From NCBI RefSeq assembly GCF_003364195.1, contig NZ_NXLQ01000016.1, positions 1 to 51,930 on the forward strand: 51,930 bases of DNA, in the 5' to 3' direction. The DNA is from Helicobacter didelphidarum (GTDB taxonomy: Bacteria > Campylobacterota > Campylobacteria > Campylobacterales > Helicobacteraceae). The notes beneath the pieces were generated by a model. That model did not search any database, had not been told where the DNA came from, and saw nothing but the letters and a program-made list of their open reading frames with translations. Positions 1 through 8,877 of this stretch are shown one piece after another (the first letter of the stretch is position 1; each line of letters opens with the position of its first letter). The translations under genes and the position numbers were made by a program.

Positions 1-1274
1 AATGAACTTGCTTGAGTATTCGAAGATTCTGTAAGAGTTCGGACTGCTTCTTCTAAATCTTTTGATTTAGATTCTAAGTCTTTAGCGAAGTTTGCTGAAG
101 TATGAAGCATTTTTCTTATTTCATCACCAAGTGTGTTGGTAACAATTTCTACACTGCCTTGTGCATTCTTGACTTCTGTTGTAAAATCTAAGCTTGTATA
201 AGAATTAAAGACTCTTGCTATTTCATTTGTATCGCTTCCTATCTTTTCTTGTAAGACATCAAGCATACGATTAAGCACTTCTTTGAGTTCTACTAATTGA
301 GGATTGGCTGGAATCTCTGTAATTCTTGCAGTTAAATCACCTCCTTCTATGGCTTGAGCAGTTTTGGCTGATTGTTCTATGGCAATCGTATCTTGTTTGA
401 GTGATTGTTGTGTTTTTTCTATGTTTTCATTAATGGCTATTGCCATAGCACCAAATTCGTCTTTGGATTTGAGTGAGATGAGTTCAATACTCTTTTCTTC
501 ATGGTTAAGGAAGCGGAAGAATGAATTTAATCCCGCATAAATGCTCTTTACGCTTGACATAAGATTGAAATAGAATAAAAATGCAAGAGGTGTAAAAATG
601 AGGAGAAATATAAGAAATGATATTCCCATAGCTCTAAAGTTTTCAGTTTCTATCAAATCATCAATCACGCTTGAAGTTTCCTTTGCTTGAATCGCAAGAT
701 TATCGATATAAATCCCTGTGCTAATCCAAATATCATTTGTGTTGGGAATAAGTGTTGCATAAGCAAGTTTTTCAGCATTGACTTGTCCGCCATCAGGAAG
801 TGGCTTGCTAAAGAGATATTCCACGAATCCCCCACCTTCCTTTGCAGCTTTGTAGAGTTCTGGCACATACAATACTCCATTTACATCTTTTGTTTGGCTT
901 AAATCTTTGCCAATCAAATCTTTGCGTGTTGGGTGTGCCACAGGAGTATGAACCTTATAGGCAAAATAATAGCCAGATTTATCTGCTTCAAAGCGAAAAT
1001 TTTCAATAGCTTTCGCAATAATAGCAATTTTCTCCTCTTCGCTTCCCGCATTTTTAATCAAATCACCAATGAGATTTGCACTTGAATCTGTTGCAAGTTT
1101 TATCGTATCTGAAATACCATTTTTGAGGATTGCATAAGTCTCTCTATCTGTAAGCTCTCGAATAGTTTGACCGCTATGATATAAAATACCCATAAGTATC
1201 AAGAGAGAAATAATTGTCCCATTGGCAAAAAGTAAAATTTTCATTTTTAAAGGGAGATTTGTATAAAATTTCAT
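1..1274 (-). CDS. Methyl-accepting chemotaxis protein, 3' end outside window
   Basis: Open from an ATG at 1274 to the window edge without a stop, about 424 residues. An AAGGAG sits just upstream of the start. The protein begins with a short cytoplasmic stretch and a membrane segment near residues 10-30. A periplasmic region of about 150 residues has the look of a single Cache domain (FRFEADKSGYYFAYK, then NDIWISTGIYIDNL near its end). A second membrane segment (AMGISFLIFLLIF) and HAMP-like helices follow. The reading ends inside the long helical signalling region; the conserved hairpin tip lies beyond the left edge. Cache-type receptors sense small ligands in the periplasm and control CheA through CheW. 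The ligand cannot be told. Family assignment is firm; the Cache subtype is inferred from pattern. Confidence 0.9.
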   Translation of the reverse strand, partial: MKFYTNLPLKMKILLFANGTIISLLILMGILYHSGQTIRELTDRETYAILKNGISDTIKLATDSSANLIGDLIKNAGSEEEKIAIIAKAIENFRFEADKSGYYFAYKVHTPVAHPTRKDLIGKDLSQTKDVNGVLYVPELYKAAKEGGGFVEYLFSKPLPDGGQVNAEKLAYATLIPNTNDIWISTGIYIDNLAIQAKETSSVIDDLIETENFRAMGISFLIFLLIFTPLAFLFYFNLMSSVKSIYAGLNSFFRFLNHEEKSIELISLKSKDEFGAMAIAINENIEKTQQSLKQDTIAIEQSAKTAQAIEGGDLTARITEIPANPQLVELKEVLNRMLDVLQEKIGSDTNEIARVFNSYTSLDFTTEVKNAQGSVEIVTNTLGDEIRKMLHTSANFAKDLESKSKDLEEAVRTLTESSNTQASS

Positions 1275-1855
1275 TTTAACTCCTTACTCTTTAAAATCTA
1301 AATATTCATAAAATACGCCAAATAACTTAAACATATATAGTCTGTTCTATATCATTATTATAACAAACAATTTTCTAAATCTCAACTAAAACTAAAAACA
1401 ATTTTATTGGTTTTTAAAAATTTTATTAAAGAATTTACGATGCAAAGAATCCACAAAATAAAAGGAAAAAATATTACAAAATTGCATACATTAAATATTT
1501 CTATTATAACACAAACAATTATTATAACTTTTTGTAACAAGAATAGAATATTACAATATATTAAGTGCTTTCTAAAATAATTAAAACAGTTGTGAATGAT
1601 AAAGCTCAAGAGTCTAGTAGGAACAGAAAATGAACCCCCAACTCAATACCATCAAAATCAGACACTTTATTTGTAAAGCAGAAACTAAAGAATGCTTATA
1701 CCGCTTACATATTCTCAACTTCACAGAAGAAATATATTTTTATTATATTTTGTCCATGTTTATTAAATTCTCTTTTAGAAAAATCTCATAAACAAAAATA
1801 TAGATTTATCAATAAAATGATATTAGATATTCTATATAATACAAGAAAAGTAAAA
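1275..1855. other. AT-rich intergenic region
   Basis: About 580 bases between the chemoreceptor start and the end of rpsI. It is very AT-rich. Apart from the small open frame listed at 1630-1791 I see no credible gene, RNA or clear terminator hairpin. Confidence 0.6.
1630..1791 (+). pseudogene. Possible gene remnant, VgrG-like N-terminus
   Basis: A 53-codon open frame from ATG to TAA. The first 30 or so residues look protein-like (NTIKIRHFICKAETKECLYR, then a short helical stretch), unlike the surrounding AT-rich DNA. The tail becomes hydrophobic and low in complexity. The start resembles the opening of VgrG/gp27-like spike proteins of type VI secretion, where an F-x-C/G-x-E-x-x-x-x-x-Y pattern is usual, but this is a weak resemblance judged by eye. 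No other T6SS gene is nearby. It could be a decayed fragment or chance. Confidence 0.2.
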
Positions 1856-2248
1856 CTATCTTTTTGAGAATTGTGGGCTTCTTCTTGCTTTGCGTTTCCC
1901 ATATTTTTTTCGTTCAACTACTCTAGCATCTCTTGTTAGTAATCCAGCAACCTTTAAGTCCTTACGAAATGCTTCTCTATCAAAATTATTTAAAGCTTTT
2001 GCAATTCCACTTCTTAGAGCCTCCGCTTGTGCCGAATAACCACCACCCAATGTAACAGCATGAATAGTAACTGATTTGTCTTGCTTTGTAAGCACAAGCG
2101 GTTGCATAACTTTCATCTTAATAGCATCATGTCCACCTAGCCATTCATCTAAACCAATACCATTAATAAGGATTTTTCCTGTTCCAGAACTTAACCATAC
2201 TTTTGCAATAGCTGTTTTTCTTTTTCCTGTTGCATAAACTTTACTCAT
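1856..2248 (-). CDS. rpsI: 30S ribosomal protein S9
   Basis: A 130-residue protein, the usual length of bacterial S9. It starts with the characteristic [15 protein letters not shown] and ends in the basic tail [14 protein letters not shown], whose last residues reach the P-site tRNA in the ribosome. [19 protein letters not shown] is the central conserved block. It follows rplM by 12 bases on the same strand, the normal rplM-rpsI operon. An AAGGAAG sits before the start codon. No oddities. Confidence 0.98.
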   Translation of the reverse strand: MSKVYATGKRKTAIAKVWLSSGTGKILINGIGLDEWLGGHDAIKMKVMQPLVLTKQDKSVTIHAVTLGGGYSAQAEALRSGIAKALNNFDREAFRKDLKVAGLLTRDARVVERKKYGKRKARRSPQFSKR

Positions 2249-2260
2249 TGACTTCCTTTA

Positions 2261-2695
2261 TTAAGCTTTTTTAGAATCAGCAACTTGTGCTGTATGTGGA
2301 TGCGAATCGCTTGTATAGACCTTTAGCTTTTTAAGCATTGCACGACCTAATTTTGTCTTTGGCAACATACCCCTTACCGCTAATCGATAAAGTTTTTCTG
2401 GTTGCTTTTCTAGCATCTCTGCTAAAGTTTTTGATTTTGTGCTACCAAAATAACCAGAGTGAGTAAAATATTTTTTATCCTCTAGTTTATTAAAACCATT
2501 AAACTGCACTTCTTTTGCATTAATAATTATCACAAAATCGCCACAATCAAAATTAGGAGTATAGATTGGTTTATGTTTCCCACGCAAAATCGTTGCTACT
2601 TCAGCAATTAGGCGACCAAACACTTTGCCCTTTGCATCAAGAACAATCCAATCACGCTTGATTTCATTTTGTTTTGGTGTTTTTGTTATTTCCAT
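2261..2695 (-). CDS. rplM: 50S ribosomal protein L13
   Basis: A 144-residue L13, an early-assembling large-subunit protein. Recognisable blocks are [20 protein letters not shown] near the N-terminus, [19 protein letters not shown] in the middle, and [20 protein letters not shown]. It is the first gene of the rplM-rpsI operon, with a candidate promoter directly upstream (2732-2737). An AAAAAGG lies about seven bases before the ATG. Length and content are standard for the family. Confidence 0.98.
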   Translation of the reverse strand: MEITKTPKQNEIKRDWIVLDAKGKVFGRLIAEVATILRGKHKPIYTPNFDCGDFVIIINAKEVQFNGFNKLEDKKYFTHSGYFGSTKSKTLAEMLEKQPEKLYRLAVRGMLPKTKLGRAMLKKLKVYTSDSHPHTAQVADSKKA

Positions 2696-2731
2696 AGCAA
2701 ACCTTTTTATAGAAAGTATTTAAAGCAAGGA

Positions 2732-2783
2732 ATTATAATACTTTTATTCTTAAATATAGCTTAAATTAAGCTATATTTAAGAA
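2732..2783 (-). promoter_or_regulatory. rplM promoter -10 with AT-rich hairpin upstream
   Basis: On the minus strand a TATAAT lies at 2737-2732, about 35 bases before the rplM ATG. Immediately upstream, 2747-2783 is an almost perfect 37-base inverted repeat (arms TTCTTAAATATAGCTTAA, odd-length centre). On the plus strand the repeat is followed by a run of six T. On the minus strand there is no T run after it, so it is not an obvious terminator for the upstream gene. It covers the region where a -35 element would lie. Its role is unknown. Confidence 0.5.
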
Positions 2784-2961
2784 TTTTTTACATTCTAGCT
2801 TATAAGCATAAAATTTGGGATTCTGTCTTTTAGGAAGCGCAATACTATTTTGCAAAAAATAAAATATGTATATGTAAAACTAGAGTTGAATTACAAATCA
2901 AAATTTATATTGCATTACATAATTCTTAAGGTACACCACACAAAAACAAGAAACCGAGAAT

Positions 2962-3867
2962 CTAACTTGCAAATTGTAGCCATACTGGTGTGATGATAAA
3001 GCTTAATATAAGCCCAAATGTAACCACATTGAGTGCTAATTTTCCATTAAATCCGGCGGCAAGTAAGATCGCAGCACCACTCACAAGTGGGGGCATTGAA
3101 ACCTCAATGAGTGCCATACGCCACAAATCATTAAAACCACCAAATATTACATTAACAATACAAAATAATATAAGGGGTGCGATAATCATTTTTCCACTAA
3201 GAAGTAAAAGCGTGTGTTTCCAATCTAAAAATGCCTTTAATTCCATTTGCACACCAATTGCAAATAGTGCTACGGGTGTAGCAGTTTGTGCAAGACTTTT
3301 TAGTGGAGTAAATAATTCATCGGGTATATGAAATGGCATGAAGCGAAACGCAAAACCACAAATCAGCGATAAAAATAAGGGGCTTTTAAACAAACGCTTA
3401 ATAACTGCAAAAATTGAAAATTTATTTTTCCCACTTAAACTCATTATAATTGGTACAATAAATGCAAATGGAATCCCTGTAACAAATTGGTCATAAATTA
3501 CAACTTGGTTGGCATATGCATCGCCCAATGCCCCCTTTACAAAAGGTAGCCCCAAATAAAGTGTGTTGCCTAATACTCCCATAACACAAAAAACAATCAA
3601 TGTGCTTTTGTCAAGTCGCAAGAGTTTTGCGATAAAAAATAGTATAATACCCGCACCTATATTACACAACAATCCAATAAAACACATAAGGAGAAAATCA
3701 AGATTTACCATTGCGTGGTAAGTTCCATTAAAAACTTGTGCGGGAAGTGCGAAGTTAAGTAAAAATCCAAGTAAAATCCCACTCTGCCTATTTCCAACTA
3801 AACGCAAGATTTTCGCCATGTATCCAATAAAAATAAATACAAAAATACTATACATTGCTAATAACAT
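2962..3867 (-). CDS. AEC-family permease
   Basis: A 301-residue integral membrane protein with about ten hydrophobic segments and a more polar middle, the layout of the auxin efflux carrier (AEC) family. Typical blocks are GYMAKILRLVGNRQSGILL near the N-terminus, LNFALPAQVFNGTYHA, and the C-terminal SMPPLVSGAAILLAAGFNG. Family members export or import small organic acids such as malate or malonate; the substrate here cannot be read from sequence. It stands alone, separated from rplM by 266 bases. The ribosome binding site is weak (GGA only), so the start codon is not certain. Confidence 0.85.
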   Translation of the reverse strand: MLLAMYSIFVFIFIGYMAKILRLVGNRQSGILLGFLLNFALPAQVFNGTYHAMVNLDFLLMCFIGLLCNIGAGIILFFIAKLLRLDKSTLIVFCVMGVLGNTLYLGLPFVKGALGDAYANQVVIYDQFVTGIPFAFIVPIIMSLSGKNKFSIFAVIKRLFKSPLFLSLICGFAFRFMPFHIPDELFTPLKSLAQTATPVALFAIGVQMELKAFLDWKHTLLLLSGKMIIAPLILFCIVNVIFGGFNDLWRMALIEVSMPPLVSGAAILLAAGFNGKLALNVVTFGLILSFIITPVWLQFAS

Positions 3868-4178
3868 ACAGAATCCATATTTGAATAATACATACCATTA
3901 GAATCTACAAATGAGGGTGAGAGATAGAGTATCACCGTATCTCCTTTCAAGTAACATAAAAAATGAAAAAATATCATAAACCGAGGATTATATAAAAATT
4001 CTTGTAACAATGTAGCAGTATCGCCAGATATTTATGTAATTTGTAACATATTCTTGACACCATAAATACATATCCTGAAGCCTATGGTAGTTTCCACTTA
4101 TTGCTTTACGCCATGCTATCAAACATTTCTTGATTATAACATAGATTCTCTAAGTTTGTTACAAATAGTATCTTTTTA

Positions 4179-4210
4179 TTAAAAATAGTTGCATATACAA
4201 CTATTTTTAA
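4179..4210. promoter_or_regulatory. Inverted repeat, operator or terminator
   Basis: Arms TTAAAAATAGTTG and CAACTATTTTTAA, 13 bases each and perfectly matched, around a six-base loop. The AT-rich ends would give A and T runs on either strand. It could therefore work as a bidirectional terminator or as a regulator-binding site for the efflux genes downstream. The sequence does not decide between these. Confidence 0.45.
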
Positions 4211-4234
4211 TTGATATATTTTCATTGGGCTGTG

Positions 4235-4252
4235 TATAATTACAAAAGTAAT
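4235..4252 (+). promoter_or_regulatory. Candidate hefBC -10 overlapping a small inverted repeat
   Basis: TATAAT at 4235-4240 overlaps the inverted repeat ATTAC-aaaa-GTAAT at 4239-4252. A repressor bound there would block the promoter. The distance to the hefB start is long, about 240 bases, so this is only a candidate. In C. jejuni the related cmeABC pump is repressed by the TetR-family CmeR from a palindrome near its promoter; no such regulator gene lies in this window. Confidence 0.35.
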
Positions 4253-4483
4253 ATTGTATATTGTTAAAAATGGCTCAATTTACTAAAATAGTGTAGAATT
4301 GAACCTTCAAAAATAATAAATGCTGGATTGAAAAAATGTCATCAAGAAATAAATTTAAGGAAAGAAATTCTATACATTTTTTATAGAACAATATATTTCT
4401 AAAAATATTTGGGATTTTTTAGTAGATTCGAAAATCTATTTCAGCTAATTATCAATTCTAAGAGATTCTTAAAAGGAAATTAC

Positions 4484-5308
4484 ATGAACATCAACCATCA
4501 AAAAGTATTCATATTTTATTTTACAAAATTTTGTTACTTATTCAGTTCAAAAAAAACCAAGAAAAATATATTTATAGGAATATGCACATTAGTATTTTCC
4601 AATCTTGCATTTGCGGGAGAACAAGTCTATGGGATATTTAATGTAGCTGCGGTTCGCGATGCAAATCTTATGATGGACACAAGCGGGATTGTGGCCAATA
4701 TTTTTGTTGATGTTGGCACTCAGGTAAAGAAAGATGATGCACTTTTAAATCTCTCAAATGAAGATAGAATACAAAATGTAAATATGCAACGTGCACAACT
4801 AGAAGGAGCAAAGGCACAATATTCCTTTGCCAAAAACCAATATGAACGATATAAGAGAAGTGGAAATGCAATTGATAAAAACTCGCTTGAACAAAATTAT
4901 TCTAATTTTAAGAATCTTGAAAGCACTTATAGTAATCTACAATATAGTCTCAAATACCAAACTGAAATGTTGAAAAGAACAACGCTCATCGCTCCATTTG
5001 ATGGCACAATCGCAAGTAAAAATATTGAATTAGGTGATGGTGTTGGAGCAAATCAAACAAAGCTTTTTCGACTTATTAGTAATGAGAAAAAGATTATTAT
5101 CCAATTTGATTCAAAATATCTGCCTCTTGTGAAAGTAGGGGATATATATCGCTATAAAATTGATGGTAAAGGTAAAGAGTATGAAGCAAAAATCTATAAA
5201 GTTTATCCTACCGTTGATGTCAATACAAGAAAAGTAAGTGCAGAAGCTATTGTTCCCGATTCTTTGCAACCTGGGCTTTTTGGTGATGGCTATATCATGA
5301 CACATTAA
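4484..5308 (+). CDS. hefB: RND efflux periplasmic adaptor (HefB-like)
   Basis: A 274-residue membrane fusion protein. I place the start at the ATG at 4484 because AAAAGGAAA precedes it; the frame is open further upstream from a TTG without such a site. A basic stretch and a hydrophobic segment ending NLAFAGEQ make a signal peptide. The mature part has a lipoyl-like half (DTSGIVANIFVDVGTQVKKD), a short coiled-coil hairpin rich in Gln and Asn, the returning lipoyl half (TLIAPFDGTIASKNIELGDG), and a beta-barrel region. It links the inner-membrane pump to an outer-membrane channel. hefC follows. The usual TolC-like partner hefA is not in the window. Confidence 0.85.
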   Translation: MNINHQKVFIFYFTKFCYLFSSKKTKKNIFIGICTLVFSNLAFAGEQVYGIFNVAAVRDANLMMDTSGIVANIFVDVGTQVKKDDALLNLSNEDRIQNVNMQRAQLEGAKAQYSFAKNQYERYKRSGNAIDKNSLEQNYSNFKNLESTYSNLQYSLKYQTEMLKRTTLIAPFDGTIASKNIELGDGVGANQTKLFRLISNEKKIIIQFDSKYLPLVKVGDIYRYKIDGKGKEYEAKIYKVYPTVDVNTRKVSAEAIVPDSLQPGLFGDGYIMTH

Positions 5309-5496
5309 ATTCTAAAATTCATGAAATAGAAAGAAATTTACGATATTTAACTAAAGTATAAATAAAAAGATTCTTTAGCTTTGACAAAATCTTTAATAAA
5401 AAATTTATAAGGATAATTTTTATATTATAAAACTCTTGCAAAAAGAAGTTGGGCTGCAACGAGCATACCACATTGCTATAAAAATAAGGAGAATTC

Positions 5497-8400
5497 ATGT
5501 ATAAGTTTGCAATTAATCGCCCTGTAACGACATTCATGTTCGCTATGGCAATGATTCTATTTGGATTTTATGCTATTAACATGATGCCAAAAGCATTATT
5601 CCCTGATGTAGATTTTCCTGTTGTTTTAGTAAAAACAACCTACAAGGGAGCAAGTGCTGAAACAATAGAAACAAAAGTAACAGATAAAATCGAGCAAGCA
5701 GTCCTTGCCATTGATGGATTAAAGTATGTAACTTCAAATTCGGCTAAAAATGTCAGTATTGTAGCAGTTATGTTTGAGTTAGAAAAACCCCTTGAGGTCG
5801 CAGTAAATGATGTCCGCGATAAAGTAAATGCTGTGATTTTAGATTCCGAAATCGATAAACCTACGGTGCAAAAATTAGATACAGGTAGCACACCTATTGT
5901 TTCACTTTTTCTTTCTTCTGATAAACCTGTACCCGATATGATGAAACACACAAATAATGTTATCGCACCAATTTTACAACGTATAGGTGGCGTTGGTAAT
6001 GTGCAAATGAGTGGTTATCGAGAAAGGCAAGTAAAGGTTTATCCAGATCCAACTTTAATGAATAAATACAATATTACTTATACAGATTTAGCTGGAATCT
6101 TAGGTAAAGAAAATCGTGAAATTGATGGCGGACGTGTCATTGAAGAAAAGAACGAACATTATATTGTAACCGATGCAAATAGTATAAGTGTTGAAGAAGT
6201 CGGCAATATTATCATTAAAGACGGGCTAAAACTTAAAGATGTAGCTGAAATTGAAGATGGACTAGCAGAAGAGAAGTCTTATTCAACATATCGTGGCAAA
6301 TACGGGGTAATTTTAGAGGTTCAAAAGATTACTGGGGCAAATGAAATCGCCATAGCCGATGGTGTTAAAAAGGCTTTAGAGCAAATCAGAGCAGTGAGTC
6401 CGGGATATGACATAGATATTTTTTGGGATACAACAGAATATATCCAATCATCCATTAAAGATATTCAGTTTGACCTTGCTTTAGGTGGGTTTCTAGCGGT
6501 TTGTATCGTCCTTTTATTCTTGCGAAATGTTACCATTACAATAGTATCCGCTATTTCATTACCCGTATCAGTTCTAGGGACATTTGTATTTATTCATATG
6601 ATGGGATTCTCGCTTAATATGCTTACTATGCTTGCCCTCACACTTGCCATTGGAATCATTATTGATGATGCAATTGTTGTAATTGAAAATATACACAAAA
6701 AATTAGAGCATGGTATAAAACCTAGAGAGGCTGCTTATGAAGGTGTGCGTGAAATAGGTTTTGCTATTGTAGCTATTTCCGCTATGCTTCTATCTGTATT
6801 TATTCCAGTAGGAACAATGAGCGGGATTTCTGGGAAATTCTTTGCAAGTTTTGGTTTAACCGTCGCTCTTGCTGTGGGTATTAGTTACATTGTTGTTATT
6901 ACGGTAATTCCTATGTTTAGCTCGATTTTATTAAAAGCGGAGCAATCAAAATTCTATTATACTACACTACCTTTTTTTCAAAAACTTGATAGTCTTTATC
7001 TCAAAACAATACAATTTCTTATGAGAAGTTGGTTTAATATGATTCTTGCTGCATCCGCAGTGTTTGGGGTATTTGTATTATCTCTTATCGTAGCTGGAAC
7101 AATGGGTAGTGAATTTATGTTAAAAGAAGATAGAAGCCAATTTCAAATTATGTTTAAAGCAAAACCTGGAATCAGTATAGGTGAGATGAAAAGAAAAACT
7201 GAATTATTTGCAAAACATATAGAATCTAATCCAAATGTAGATTTTGTTACCCTGCAAGTAGGACCTGGGGACTTACAACAAGCTTTTTTCTCAAAGCTTT
7301 ACATCGGACTAAAACCGCTTAAAGAAAGGAAAAAGCAAGGTAAAAATGGTGATCAGTTTGTCTTACTAGAAAAACTCCTTAATGAGCTACGCAGTATGCC
7401 AGAAACAAAGGGATTAGACGTTTTTGGTTCAGAGGTCCCTCTTGTGGGCGGTGGTGGTGATAATACACCTGTGCAAGTATCAGTATTCTCACCCGTAGAA
7501 TCTATCATGCAAAGCAGTGTTCAGAAACTTTCTCAATATATAACAGAAAAAGAACCAAGGTTCAAAGATAAAATCACAAATTTCCATTTATCAACTTCAG
7601 ATTCTATGCCGGCGTTCTTACTGAAGCCTATACGACAGAATATTGCACAATATGGGATTACTAGCACGGATATAGGACAAGCTGTGAGTATGGCATTTTC
7701 AGGCGAAACACAAGTGGCATATTACAAAGAGGAAGGAAAAGAATATTATATTACCATTCGTTCCCCAGATTCTAAACGCATTAGTGCTAATGATATAAAA
7801 CGCATTCAAGTAAGAAGTTCTAGCGGAGATCTTATCTTTATTGATGGGCTAGTAGAAATTGAAGATAGCTTTACCTCAACCAACATTACGCGTTTTAACC
7901 GACAACGTAGTATCACTGTAGCAGTTGCACCAAAAGAGTATAGTGGGTTAAGTGTGGGCGAGATAGTTAAACTCATAGAAGAAAATGCAACAAGTGGAGA
8001 AAAATGGCTTGATGAAGGAGCAGGATATAGACTCATGGGGCAAGCTGATAGCTTGAGTGAAACCATGATAGCTTTTGGAATTGCCATAGTAATGGCTTTT
8101 GTCTTGATATATCTCATTTTAGCAGCATTATATGAGAGTTTCTTGCAACCAATTATCATTATGGTTACAATGCCCCTTAGCTTTAGTGGGGCGTTCTTTG
8201 CGATTAAACTTGCGGGTGGAAGTGATGCGGCAATGAGCATGTTCTCTATTATGGGGCTTATTCTACTCATTGGTATGGTTGGAAAAAATGCAACACTCTT
8301 AGTTGACGTAGCAAATGAAAAAAGAAAAGAAGGCATGAGTATTGTTGAGGCAATACAATTTGCAGGAGAATCTCGTTTGCGACCAATCTTAATGACCACA

Positions 8401-8613
8401 ATAGCAATGGTTGCCGGAATGTTACCTCTAGCTCTTGCAACAGGTGATGGTAGTGCGATGAAACAACCAATAGGTCTAGCAATGATTGGTGGTTTATTGG
8501 TTTCAATGTTTTTGAGTCTGCTTGTTGTGCCAATATTTTATAGAATCATTACACCCATTGATGAGAAGATACAAAGATTTTATAAACCAAAAAAAGATGA
8601 AATTTTACAATAA
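5497..8613 (+). CDS. hefC: RND multidrug efflux pump, inner membrane subunit
   Basis: A 1038-residue RND transporter close to H. pylori HefC (1028 residues), alike along its whole length as I recall it. It opens with YKFAINRPVTTFMFAMAMIL, the first membrane helix. A large periplasmic porter loop follows, then the helix IGIIIDDAIVVIENIHKK near residue 390 with the paired Asp of the proton relay. A second loop and the C-terminal helices (LILLIGMVGKNATLLVDVAN) complete the family's internal duplication. AAGGAG precedes the ATG. A gap of 188 bases separates it from hefB, wider than expected for one operon, though no promoter or terminator is evident there. Likely exports bile salts, detergents and antibiotics by homology. 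Confidence 0.95.
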   Translation: MYKFAINRPVTTFMFAMAMILFGFYAINMMPKALFPDVDFPVVLVKTTYKGASAETIETKVTDKIEQAVLAIDGLKYVTSNSAKNVSIVAVMFELEKPLEVAVNDVRDKVNAVILDSEIDKPTVQKLDTGSTPIVSLFLSSDKPVPDMMKHTNNVIAPILQRIGGVGNVQMSGYRERQVKVYPDPTLMNKYNITYTDLAGILGKENREIDGGRVIEEKNEHYIVTDANSISVEEVGNIIIKDGLKLKDVAEIEDGLAEEKSYSTYRGKYGVILEVQKITGANEIAIADGVKKALEQIRAVSPGYDIDIFWDTTEYIQSSIKDIQFDLALGGFLAVCIVLLFLRNVTITIVSAISLPVSVLGTFVFIHMMGFSLNMLTMLALTLAIGIIIDDAIVVIENIHKKLEHGIKPREAAYEGVREIGFAIVAISAMLLSVFIPVGTMSGISGKFFASFGLTVALAVGISYIVVITVIPMFSSILLKAEQSKFYYTTLPFFQKLDSLYLKTIQFLMRSWFNMILAASAVFGVFVLSLIVAGTMGSEFMLKEDRSQFQIMFKAKPGISIGEMKRKTELFAKHIESNPNVDFVTLQVGPGDLQQAFFSKLYIGLKPLKERKKQGKNGDQFVLLEKLLNELRSMPETKGLDVFGSEVPLVGGGGDNTPVQVSVFSPVESIMQSSVQKLSQYITEKEPRFKDKITNFHLSTSDSMPAFLLKPIRQNIAQYGITSTDIGQAVSMAFSGETQVAYYKEEGKEYYITIRSPDSKRISANDIKRIQVRSSSGDLIFIDGLVEIEDSFTSTNITRFNRQRSITVAVAPKEYSGLSVGEIVKLIEENATSGEKWLDEGAGYRLMGQADSLSETMIAFGIAIVMAFVLIYLILAALYESFLQPIIIMVTMPLSFSGAFFAIKLAGGSDAAMSMFSIMGLILLIGMVGKNATLLVDVANEKRKEGMSIVEAIQFAGESRLRPILMTTIAMVAGMLPLALATGDGSAMKQPIGLAMIGGLLVSMFLSLLVVPIFYRIITPIDEKIQRFYKPKKDEILQ

Positions 8614-8675
8614 ATAACTGGATTACTCGAAGTGTTCTTAATATGATAATAAATCTTTTGTTGTGCAAATGACCA

Positions 8676-8726
8676 CTTCCCTTTAAAATTATTCATTGCA
8701 AAAAAAAGGGGAGGGTTATTTTTTAT
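8676..8726 (+). terminator. Probable rho-independent terminator after hefC
   Basis: CTTCCCTTT at 8676-8684 pairs over nine bases, with one G-U, with AAAGGGGAG at 8705-8713, with a loop of about 20 bases. A T-rich stretch follows at 8716-8725. It lies about 60 bases after the hefC stop and before the leuS promoter. The large loop makes it a moderate-quality terminator. Confidence 0.5.
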
Positions 8727-8778
8727 GCACTTGAATATATCTTAAATTGTAGCAAAACAGATATTGTCTATTTTATGT

Positions 8779-8784
8779 TATAAT
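8779..8784 (+). promoter_or_regulatory. leuS promoter -10
   Basis: TATAAT preceded by TG and by T-rich DNA, the arrangement usual for the main sigma factor promoters of Campylobacterota, which lack a strong -35. It lies about 95 bases before the leuS start, with no other gene between. Confidence 0.55.
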
Positions 8785-8877
8785 CGCAACTTTAACATTA
8801 TGTATGCAATAAAAAATCTTAATGAAATTAAGACTAAATCCACAATTTGAGACACAGAAAACTTGCAAGGATTATTA

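Larger units (their letters stand above)
3868..4483. other. Intergenic region upstream of hefBC
   Basis: About 616 bases between two divergent genes. I see no credible coding region. It holds two inverted repeats, listed separately, that lie 230 to 300 bases before the hefB start and could be operator or terminator elements. The rest is AT-rich and featureless to my eye. Confidence 0.6.

Noticed and set aside
1382-1609. 75-codon hydrophobic open frame on the minus strand
   Set aside because: Built of Ile/Phe/Asn from A/T runs, without ribosome binding site or recognisable motif.
7806-8399. 197-codon open frame antisense to hefC
   Set aside because: Lies wholly inside a clearly real gene in another frame and has no family likeness; an antisense shadow.
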